64,000 bases of DNA, taken from Amblyomma americanum (lineage: Eukaryota; Arthropoda; Arachnida; Ixodida; Ixodidae). Every line of letters starts with the position of its first letter. Position 1 is the stretch's first letter. The position numbers were made by a program, and so were the translations under genes. The notes under the pieces are model-generated. The model made no database searches, was not told the DNA's origin, and saw only the letters and a list, made by a program, of their open reading frames with translations. This document shows positions 37,001 to 49,000 of the stretch, piece after piece. Where the stretch lies: contig NC_135498.1 in NCBI RefSeq assembly GCF_052857255.1, positions 84,282,639 to 84,346,638 of the forward strand, given 5' to 3'.

Positions 37001-40000
37001 CATTATCTCTCTATCTCTCTGCTTATGTCCTCGTGAAAACCCGCTTTCTAATCTCACTAACATCACCTGCGGCCCTTGTTGCATGTGCTTGTGATAGTAT
37101 TTGCTTACTTTTCTTTCACTGCCTCCTACCTCTGTGCAATTAAGGAGAATATCTCACTCTTTCTTGTTCTCAGATTACGTGAAATTATTAAACATGATTC
37201 AGCGAGCGTAATAGAACCTATTTTTTCATAAAAAATTAGGGGCTCATGCACTACTGAATTGCAGAGGTTCCATTGTCCAATACTTACTTTTAAAAATGTA
37301 TTCGAACACCATAGTCATCATGTCACCGCAGGTGAAGTTTTATGGATCTAGATGGACCAATGCTAATAACTGAAGGTGAAAATTTTAAATGTATGCATAA
37401 CTGAAGTATTTAGCTGATATGTTATCTTCAAATTCCCCTTAAATGTATTCATTACTAACTACATTGCATCGGTGTCCTGTCTTTCTTTTACGAATTGCGC
37501 AGAGGAATTCGACTACAACGAGGGATGTCTGTTTGAGACACTTGGGAATGGAACCCATGCGGTTAGTATGACCAGTAATCTTCCTGAGGTGAAAAAATGC
37601 TTCTGTTCTAAAAATAAGAATTATTATCATTGCTTTTGCACACAATTCAATAAAAGTATAATATCGCCAATCACCGGAGCCTGTGCCGCAGTTCCGATAA
37701 CGAACGCCTACTGAAGGACATACAGGTAACAGCCTTACTCTAGAAAGAAAGCGGCAGCCACAGTCCTGTGCGCTCCCTCTCCACATTCTTGCTAATCCTG
37801 GTGGAAAACATTGTGGTAATGGCTCTTAGGAGCACGCTGCCACTTTGTTCGCAAAATTTAGCGCATATTCATCCCTCAATTGCAACAATATCAGGTAATG
37901 GGTAGCTGACCATTGCCGGGATGGTCACTATAGGCAACAATCGTCTCAATTTTTAAAGCCAGGCTCTTCAAAAGTACAATATTCTCTTTTAAAGAGTTTA
38001 AACTTGCTTGAAGCAACAAGCTGTTGAGTTAGCATATCTTTAAGAAAGCACTATCGGAGGTGCAGTAATAGCTCAGATGAGAATTTGGACAACTCTCTCA
38101 CTGATTAACCTTCCGACCCAACGCAGTGCAACCAATAAGTTATGCCAGTGCCGTCACTACGCCTGTCATTCATTCGTGCTTGCTGTCATATAACATTCGG
38201 TATATATCATGTAGTTCATCATTTCAGACACAATGAATCGGATAAGTAGCCTTTTCAACTGTCAAGAAATTGTTTAGTAACCGATTCATATAGTGAGGCT
38301 CCTCATCATTGTGAAAGCAAGTTAAACTGTAGACTGCAAAACTTTATCCCCGTTTTGTTTAATTCATTTATTTTTTGCGCTTGCACTATTCACCCTGTAA
38401 TAAACCAAATCAAAGTATGTCAACCTCCAAAGCCTTTACTCAAGCGTAGGCGCGCGCTAAGCCAGCGTTCCTGCGAGCGAGTACGAGGTTCATGAGCGAC
38501 GCCTTCATTCTTACATTTCTTTTCTTTTAGCGGAGGCCATCGGTACTTCGAAAGCCATCTATGTTTCTTGGAACACCCGCGGCTGAAAGGGCGCCATCCT
38601 GGCGGATTAATGGCAAGAGACCAAGGGCGGGATAGGCTCTCATGCGGTCATTGTAGGCAATTTCGCCTCCTCGGTGGCGGTGATCAGTCGAAGGCGTGAG
38701 GGGCTCGAATCAGTAATTCACAGCGGACGTTTGCTGACGAACGCGATAAGGGGAGTAATTACTCATTGACATGCATCCAAGCATAGCCTATGGCTTCAAA
38801 ATAAACCTATACAACTTTCTGAGAAACTTCGTACTTAAATAAAAATTCGTCCTGCTCCTGTTTGCTTTAAAGCATCTGATCATTATTGTTCCAACATCGA
38901 GTTATTTTTTAATTTGCTCTCCTCCTACCATAAGCTTGCCGTCCCAGTTAGCTTATTTGGTAGAGCGACTGCTCCGGTCAAATGGTGGTCCCGGGTTTGA
39001 ACCCCGGACCAGGACAAATTTTCTTTAGCTACGAAGTTTCTGAGAAAGCCGTATGGCTTTTTTTTGTAAACGTGTGGCTATGCTTGGGTGGATGCCAATT
39101 GACCGACATTGACCAAAGAAATATTTGACCAACGCGATAGGGGCCCTGGTATTGGTTCTGACGTTTAGTAGAAGGGCCTGAGCTGGAGGAGGGCACCTGA
39201 AAGCAGACGACGGCGTCGGGACGTTAAAGCGGCGGCAGACATGGAAAAGCGGTACGGTTGCTTTTCTGATGGCGGTGGCTGTCAGTCGCGAAGAAAATGT
39301 CGGTCTGAGGTGTTTCGTCAGCTTAGGTCGCGGCTTCGGAAGATGTCGTAAATCCAAAGGCATCAACTTTATTAGGCAGAATAGTTTCCATAGAGCAGGA
39401 AGGCTCAGGGCCGTATATAAGAAGTGAAGGATCCGTATGTGACGCGTGGCAGTGTTAGAAGCGTTGGTTACCAATAGTGATCTGCCATCACAAATGTACT
39501 GATTCGAAGAAGCTACTAGGACATCCTATCACAGAGGGTCTGCTTAAAGTGCTAGATCATACCGTTTCTCTGCGAATGGTACGAAGACTGTGTTGTGGAC
39601 GATATGACACTCCTGATAAAGGAATTTCATGACGTCGTACAAGAAGACGCCACCGATTGCTCAGCCATCGTGCGGAGAACAGTGGCGTAGAGAGATCTTC
39701 TGAAAAAATGAACCTGGGAACGTCGCGTACTGTTGCAGCTCGAAAAGGTGCAGTTTCCGCGAAGCGCCTTTGATGTTGGATGGCACCGATTGTCCAGTGG
39801 TCTCGCGCTGTAGTGCTTGGAAAAGGCACATAAAGGTAGATTGCAGCAACGATCGAATGGCCGTGCTGGGCACTGTAACGGCTGCGGAGAAGAGTGCGTT
39901 GGTGTGTTCTTATTGGGCTGATATACTAGACAAGAGCAGGTGTACTGAAAGATAGAACGGTGCATATCCCGCTAATGGTAGCGAAGCCGCATACGCGTAA

Positions 40001-43000
40001 ATATTTTGACCAGTCAGGCATGGGCGCACTGCGGGTCGTCGTGATAACTGCTGCAAATGACGTAACGGCTTTGCCTGAAAATCATGATTAGCCACTCGGG
40101 TCTGTGCTATTGAAAGTTAATATGGTAATACAGGCTGCCAGTTACGACAAAGCGATGGGCTTGACGGCGAGGAGCTCTAGAAGGGGGCACGATAACCAGT
40201 TAATTAAGAAATCAATAATTGAAGTAAACCAGGGATCCTTGGGCGTCCGTCAATGCGTGAAGAGAAGCAGGTGTGAGGCCGTAGATGGAGAGTGGCTCAG
40301 GGTCAGAGAGAGCAGGTGAGCCGGAGCGGGAGTAAGCATACGAGTGCTTAAGACTGCACCGATAAATGAGACGAATGTCGAAATCTTGTAGACGCAGAGC
40401 CCAACGAGCATAGCGGCCAGATGTATCTTAGAAGACAGCCAGCAAAGAGCACAGTGATCTCCGGTGCACGGCTGGCGTAAGCATAACTCATTGTAAGCAG
40501 CTTTCCTCTTAGCCTCACCGGCACCCAGACCGATGCCACCAGCCTCCGTTTGCATTTCTGTTAAACTCCGAGGAAAGGTGAGAAAAAGCGAAGCGTTGTA
40601 AAAGCTTCAACAAACGCAGGAGGGCAGCCCGGCAAGTACTGGCTGCCTGCGAAAAGTTGTTTCAATATGCGATAATTAGAACAAAATTCCTGACGAAGCC
40701 CCTAAAGTAACAGTGAAGACCGATGAAGCTTCTGGCTTCCTTAATAGAAGTGAATTTTGTTAAATAAGTGTGTGCACAGATCCTTGAATTGTCCGCGAGG
40801 ATCCTGTCTTTCGACACGACATGGCCTTGGATGGTGACCCGACGGGCACAAGAGCGGCAAGCCGTTAAACTGAGCTGCCGGTCAGCGTCGCTGAAACATT
40901 GAAGAATATTCTGGAGGCGAAGATGAGACAACAGGTCCTTCGAGAAGGTGTTAACATTATTCAGGTAGCAGAGGCACGCCTTTCATTGAACTCTGAGTGA
41001 ATGCTGTTCAACACGCACTCAAAAGAGGCACCAGCGCTGAAGAAACCCATTAAATTCATAAGCCTGTCAGGAGTGATGAAAGCAGTTTTGCGGCCGTCGG
41101 TGCCAATACGCAGAGTGCAGTTTCAACGAAGAAAAGTACTCCGTTCCCTGCAAGCAGTGAAGGATGCCATGAATACGAGGCAGAAGACGTACTTACAAGC
41201 AGTTTTGTCAGCCGGCGCTAGAATGCACGGAATCAAATGGAGTCGTCCTTTTTTTCGTAATCATGACCGAGGAAGCCGACGGACTGTGAAAGGGCTGGAT
41301 AGCCTAGAATGTGGCATGCCGCTCACATCTTTATCTGTGATGCCACGCTAACAGGCTGAGGAAGAAAGGCCATGTGTTCCGGTATCAATACAGTGATTAA
41401 CGACACTTGTACGGCCAAAAGTTTGGTGGCAGTCGAAGGGTGCGCTCAACAGATGATTCAAGGTGACAAGTTGGTCATTGTGGTAGAACCAGGTAAGGGT
41501 TACAGCGGTGCACCAAAGGGAAAGGGGCCGGCCACTCACCAAGTGCAGTGAGGCGAGTCAAACAGTGCATGCGGTAACAATATTTACTGAAAAGTTTCGT
41601 TCTAGGCCAGTGTTCCTGAGAGCGAGCACGAGCTCCGTCAGTTTCGTCGTTGTTCAGATCAGCTTTCTTTTGGCGCTGGTAGCTGATGCTTCAAGCGCCA
41701 GCTATCTTTCAGCCTTATTGAACATGCCGGATTCACTAACCGTAATGACGCCAGCGCGGTGAAGCGCTTGGCTCGAGCTCATGGTGCATGGTGTATATTT
41801 GATGGCTGGCGACATCGGGTGCTCTGCAGCCAACCGAGCATGAACCCACCGGTAAACACTTCGCAGCGCATGCGTCAGTCCCAATCTACACGCGCTGATG
41901 CAATCCTGTTATGTTTGCGGGTGGATGTAGATTTAACTTTCATTTGCTCAAATACAAGATGAATACATTTCGGGACTGTGAGCATCAGATTATGAAAATG
42001 TTGTTTATAATATAGAGTTCTGTTCTTCCGCGCAGAAACCGGTTGGCTGCAGCCATGAATGCCAGGGACGAATCGAGAAAATCGAGGACGGCGATGAATG
42101 CTACGTACGTACAATCCTCTTTGCACTCGTTACTGACCACCCTCGTCTCGAAACTGCTCTTGAGCACACAAGAGCAGGCAAGTAAGGTTCTCGAATTCTT
42201 CGGCAAGCATTTAGTTCTGTTTTTCGTAACTTACAATAAAATAGCCTTCAATACCTTCTATAACAATTGCAGGGGCTAGTTTTCACTTTTCCGACCACCA
42301 AAGACAAAATATTCGCTTTGCTTAACATTGTTTTAATGAGTGCTGAATTTTTTTAGTCACATCTGTGTTGGTCGCTGTCCAGCTCACTTGTCACTATCTT
42401 ATGCGGTAAAGTCTGCAGTAATGTGACAGGTTAACTACCAGGTACACTCCTCCTGTTCTCAATAAAATCTTTCCCTCTCTCTCTCTCTCTCTCTCTCTCA
42501 TGCGGTTCATTTGCCGTGGTCATTGCCGTCTCAGAATTGTCTAAATGTTTTTATTTTCAAGCAAAGCAGGAATAAAATATGCGTTTGACCTTTGAGGATC
42601 GGAGGAGGAATTTGATCATTAGTTCAAAAACAACCAAAAATGAAACGAGGCCTAAGGGCAAAATTTTGTATTTTAGAACTATTAGACAAGATACGTTAAA
42701 TTTCTTTATTGCTTTTAGTAAGCTGAAATACAAATACATTGTTTTTTGCGAATCGAGACATTACATGCTTGTTTGCCTCCTTGTAAGAGCCTCTAGTGCC
42801 ACCCAGAAGCGGGCATTGTGTGAAAAAAAAACACCCTTCAGATCGAGCATATATAGTAAAATGTAACGCTGAATCGATGCCTAATCCTGGACTTAGGCCT
42901 TGTTTTGCGTGTTTTCTAGGAGTTGCTGCCGTCATGGTTGCTGCTAGGTACACAGCAGTGCGCCGTATTGATTGCAGAACTTTTTTCAGCGAACCTCCGC

Positions 43001-46000
43001 TGGAGTTGCACGAGACTGTAGGAAAGATTTTTTACATTGACTGGAATAGTGTTTTTCATCATTTCTCATCCACCGTAAGCCAACTAAGGCAGGCACAATT
43101 TCGGGACGACTTAGCCTTTCTAATTCGTAACGAGGCATCACATCTCGGGGATTATTGGTTTTTTCGTGAACAGCATTTTCCTCAAAACTATTGCTATTGC
43201 GGTGAGCACGTTCTATTGCTATTGCGGTAGGCTACTGTGGGGAGCACGTTCTGTCTCCTGTTTGACGAAGACGTTTCCGGTTGATTTATTTATTACAATA
43301 CTGCGCTAGGCAAGGCGACCACAGCTAATGCAGATTTTTTCATTTCATTTCCTCACCTTGCTGTAAGCCGTTCTCCTCATGAGCTAAAACATTATCAATC
43401 CTGTAATAGATGTAACAAAGGCCACGGTGTTTGGGCCATTGGATGATGCGCTTTTCTCGACCGGTACTTCAAAGATTATCTCTAAGAAGCAAGAAGATTC
43501 TCGAGGTTGCGCGGAACAACTGCCAGCGCTTATGCCTTGACCTCCCAAAGGGTTTCTCTGCATCAGGAACACTAGCGGAAGCAGGCTGTCTACCGCTAGA
43601 TGCGATTCCCACCCAGGAAACTATGCGTACCCACCTTCGCCACGTCATACAAGCGAAGAAGCACTTTTTACACCGTGTCCGCCTAACTCACTGCAACTCT
43701 CGCTTTCGCCAAACTGTGCAGCTCTTATCGTTTCTTCTATTAATCAGCCACAGAATCTATTACCTCGGTCCTTTCTCCCATGAACATTCTCGCCTCTGAA
43801 GGTGAGGTTTATTCCAGGTTGAATGCAAAAAGCCGCATGACACAGGCAGCGCATCTTCAAGCTTCTTTAGCCCACTTAACCGAGTAATATACGCAGCACA
43901 CCCATATCTTCCCCGTCGGTTCAACTACTCATAAAACTACATGCATGGACAACAAACATGGCAAGAAACTATATGGAAAGGACACGGCATTCACTACGAA
44001 CCGAATAGCTCAATATCATGTCTTACTTTAAGAAACCTCTTCTGTGGCATTTATGTGCCCTCAGCAAGCCATGTCCTTCCTTACCGGCTGCAGTAGAAGA
44101 CATCCTCTACGACACCTGAGCTTCACGGGACTAAAGAAGCTGTTCTCTATATCCTGCGCCGAACCCCGGGCCGATGAATTACCTTTACGGACTCCAAAGC
44201 ATCTCTGCATATCCTGTCCAAATTCTGAAGAAAAGCAATCATAAGCCCATTTCGCCATGACATCCGGTATCTATATAATTTGGCTATTGTTGCTGGCCAC
44301 TGCATAACAATTCAGTGGATACCAGCTCACGGTGGCATTCTGGCCAATGAACAAGCAGATGAAGCGGCCCGTAATGGCAATTAACATCTTACATACATTA
44401 TGATTTTCTTCACGAAATCTGGTGCATTCCAAATACCTAAAAGAATGGATTGCAAACAATGTATCGGCTCTGGAGCTTGCCGACACATCACTATCAGTTT
44501 CTTAACTCAGTCGACCCACATCTGAGATAAAGACTCTCACCCAGAGTTCCTGGCCATCCGGAAACACTTCAACGCCAACTACGCCTGAAAGATACATTTA
44601 CAAACGGCTTGCGATACCGTTTCGGTTGAATGAACAGTCCGCTTTGTGACAACTGCGGCTCGATCGAAACTGTGGGACACATCCTGCTTGAGTGCCCTGC
44701 AAATGCTACATGGAGTAGGTCTCCCCAGTGCCTCTAGCAACCGACAGTGTTTCAGGCCTCTTAGCCTACCCTCGGCAACTGAGATGTAATGAAATTTTTA
44801 CTGGCATATGTAAAGGACACTGGATATCTTGACAAGCTGTAATTTCACATCGCATGTTATCCTCATGCATTCTTCGCGCAGTGAACTGTGTTAGCCTATT
44901 TGTCGGACTATGCATTTCATCAATACTCTGCGAGAAGTGCCACTGTGCATTCGATGCTTTCTGGAAATGGTGTAGCACTATAATGCCAGCTTGCGCTGTG
45001 CTGGAAAGGAAATCGTTTTGCAGCCAAGGAGCCAAAGCTGTTCTCTAGAAATAGCACTGCTGTAGAGAACCTTCTCGCGCTTTCATTTTTTTCAGCAACC
45101 AATGTCAATGTTCTTGCATGCTAGTGCTCGGCAACATGACTCCACATTTCTATCGGAGCAAACTTTGCCTTTAAATAAAGGCGATGTATGTTCGATCCAG
45201 CTAATATGCCTGTGGCTTGCTGCTGCTGAGCGCTAAGTCACAGGCGTGAACAGAGACCACGGCGACTTAATTTTGACTGAGGCTAAACACTTTTGTATTC
45301 AGGGTTTTAGTAGCGATGTTCCGATCGATAGGTTTCTCAGAGGCCAAGAACAAGCACTTACTGTCCAGTTCAGAATGCAAGTGGGCTCACTGAAGTCGTG
45401 AATAGCACAAAATCTAATAGCTCAAGGTGATGGTGTCACGACAGTCATGCTTCTGCTTGCGTCCGTGGTAGCGGCGCTGCAGGCAGCCTTGAAAACTTTA
45501 GTGTGAGTGCTATGATGCGATTCTCGACAAAGATATAAAATATAACAACGAAGGGTGCATCTAAATGTACGTACCTCAGCATATCAATATCGCTGTCGTG
45601 TCGCTTAACTTTCAGCCGAATTTGACTAATATTTTATTCTGTGCTGCCTTTAAACAAACAAGAAGCGAAAACTTAGATACAAAACAGTGCAACTAATTTC
45701 ATAAAGGTAACTTTTACTAGTGTTTAATTTTTACTCCATGTAATAGCAGTTAACGCGTGAGTGGTTGTGGGAGTGGTGTTAAGAGGCAGGTCTCTACAGG
45801 CGTACATTGAACATGGGAAAGAATGCCCGTGTGCGAAATATTCTGCTATACAGAAGGCCATTTTCTACAAAACTTTCAAAATTAACCTTGTTACCGCGCT
45901 CTTCCTCCTTCATGAACTTTATACGAACAAAACGCGAGCGCCACTTTCCAGTGGCACATTCCTTTTTCAAAGACTCCACAGAATTCTCATACGCTTATCA

Positions 46001-49000
46001 AGAAAACTGATAAACAGAAGCAGAAAATTTTTGGAATCAGCCGCAAAGAAAGCGCTCAAGTCAAGACCTCATGCGGCACGATGGGTTTTGCGCAGCTATT
46101 CCGGCGTTCAGGAGGAGTCGCTGCACGAACAGTACAGGGAAGAGGTATCCTCTCGTTATAGACCTCGCCAGCCAAAAGTAAGTCGTAAAAGAGGTTGTAG
46201 CAAAACGGCTCGGAACAGGCTGCTTTTTAAGATCCTCCTCTTTTGGAAATATCACTGGTAATACAATGCTTAATACAATGCGGTGTCATGTTTCCAGAGA
46301 ATCTACTGTGAACGGCAAGCAACTGGAAGCATTCCGTAAACCATTTAGGCTTTAGCTCTCTATGCAAAATAACACTGAACGGCGTCACTCCTCCTAGGGA
46401 CCCCCGGCTTGGAGGCCTTATGCTGGTAATTTGGAATCAGTTTAAATTGGGACAGAACGAGCTTCGTGTAGAAAACATGTTTTAAGGACCATTCCAACGG
46501 AAACAGATTATCCAAATGCAATTAAAAGCAATGCGTAAAGTCGATATGCCCAAAGTATTACTGGGTAGGGCTGACACATGCGGTAGGCACGATTGCTGAG
46601 CTTCATCATTTCTCTTTCGTCATAGCAAACCTGGAACAATTATTCAGTATGAGGTGACCAAAAATCTACTCGCTTTAGCTTCCATTCGTAAAAAAAAAAA
46701 CCACTAGTTTTCTGTTATTGCCTAGTGTCACCTCTTCTTGCACTTATGACGTGCACTCCCGACACCCTTAGAGCGTGAGGGGACCTCGGTCTCAAAGGAC
46801 ATGACCTCGACTAAGCGTGGGAAGCTCAGCTGGTGAGCAGCTACCAAATGACAAGAGTGTGGTCACTTGTGTGCCATTTGTGTGGTCATTTGTGAGGATT
46901 TCGTAATCACTCGTAGGAGCCCATATAAAGTGATTTACAATAAAATGCAATACATATAAAGTAACACTCCAAAGAGACTACAATCAATACAAGTAAAAGC
47001 TTTGCACCTGAAGGGCATTAATACAAGAGAGAGGCAAACAAACAAAAGAACGATATTTATTCTCCGGGCACAGCGACAGCGCGACGACCGGAGAATCCGA
47101 TGGGGCAGTCCCGAAGTTGGGCGAGTGGTGTTAACCCGGGATTCGAGCGGGTGCCCTTGTCCGAAGCTTAAACGGCGGCACGGACTGACAGATAGAGGTC
47201 AACATCCCTCATATATAGGCGCGCGTAGCGTCGTACTGCATGCCAAGGCAGGTGCGCACATACAGTAAGGACTGCACAACTTCGTTCTCAATTTCGCACC
47301 GGGGGCCCCATTGGTCATTCATGAAGACCGCTCTCCAGAAAGTTCGAGTTCTTCCGAAGCGCCACCGCCGACGCGCAAGTGAAGTGGAGAGGGCATCAAT
47401 TGGCACTCTCAAGAATACGCCTTCTCCGTCGCCAATGAGTACCATTCACTCCAACCTTCTCGATTTTTCGATGCCGCGCGCGGACATGTTTTCTTTGGTG
47501 CCGCGCCCACGAACCGACTGAGAATGCAGCAGCACACACAAGGTTAGGCGCTCTACGGGGTTCTTTCTCCACTGTTCCAGAAATCTGTGCGGCGAGCATT
47601 GGCGAGATTGCTTCCGCAGCGGTCTCCTGAATGTGCGCGGAATTTTGCTGCACCTAATATGCTGTCTTGAGAACCATACTAGATGAAGAGTATCAACGGT
47701 TCTGAGAGTGAGAAAACATGAATTCATTAGCGCCACATTATTGCTCTGCTATTATCCTCTCAATGACAGTTCAGAAAGGAAGACAAATGCTTCCTATCTC
47801 TATAATGTAAGAACGACATTTATTGAGAAAAAATACCAGTTTAATCCTCTGCAGCATGGCGTCAGCAGTTGTGCACGCGTTTGATATTTTGTAGCGACAG
47901 CTACATTACGGTAGCAACTCGAGCCTTCAGCGTGGCGGCGCGCCACCCTGTGGCTGCGCCGCCACGCTGTCACGCGGTTGGTCACGTGGTGCGGAGCAGC
48001 TGCCGGCGGCGCGGCGCCGTGGCCGATCACGTGGTTCGTCACGTGGTTGGTCACATGACCAAGTTCCACTCAGCCAGCTGTAGCTATTGCGTCACTCCAT
48101 GTTTAACCAGTGCTAAACCACCGCCAATCTTTTTGTTCAGTGCAGCGCTACTTGCACGAAGAAAATAATGCCGACTGCATATGAAATTTCTGCTAGGCAT
48201 AATGGCCGGGCAAAAGATTGCGGCCAGAAAAATAACCACATTTCAGTATATGGACGTCGCTAAGTTTTACTGTGCAGCAGGAAGTGCTGCCTGGTGCTGC
48301 CATTTCTTTCCTCTCTGACTCAGCGCAATGTTTTACTAAACACACTATCGTACAGTTTACGTTGCGGAAGCAGCTTCGGATGACAAAAAATAAGAAATGT
48401 GGCAGAAATGGGTGTTACGGAAGTGTACGGCTTGTCTGAACTCCAAAAGTTTCTTTAGGTGTCGATGTTGTTTTTGTGTAGTAATGGCATTACCTATGTA
48501 CTATCAGCAACAAATGAAAAGCGAAGCAAAGAATTGAAACACGTATAGTAAAATGATCAGTTCTTAGCTGGGGGAAGCGAAATTCTTGCACAGGTTGATG
48601 TCGTTTCGAAGGCGCGAATACTGCCCTTTGGAAGTGTTTGTCTGCATTGCTAGTACTAAACCTGAGGTAATATATCTGTGTTTTTTATTCGCATTTAAGT
48701 TCTCCTGTTCGCATTTCATTCGTTGCTCATAAGACAGGTTGTTTTAGGTTCTTCTCGATGGCAGAGCATAATGCGTATCTGAAAGGGTTGTATGAAAAAT
48801 TAATGAGTAGAAATATCCTGATATTCCAAAAGGATGAAAAGAACCCCCATGTTTATCTTCAACGAAACAAGAATAATCCAGGGCTCGACAAAAGACTTCA
48901 GGTCACATGGTCTACTTTTCTGTCGGGTTGTGGGGCAGTTACAGCAGCCGCGAAGTGCAAAATCTTTGTGGCTCGCTGGACAAGAAATATTCTCACCTCC

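Noticed and set aside
37503..37714. Two-exon gene (with 27988-28042) reading through to a stop, 88 aa with six Cys
   Set aside because: Open and in phase, but splicing at 37561 joins exons 3 and 4 and restores the full class A cysteine pattern, which is far more specific.
39557..39965. Several overlapping minus-strand frames near 39.6-40 kb
   Set aside because: They are pieces of the decayed gypsy integrase in different frames, not separate genes.
45761..46261. 166-codon + strand open frame
   Set aside because: It has no ATG and no family resemblance; a basic composition alone is not evidence.
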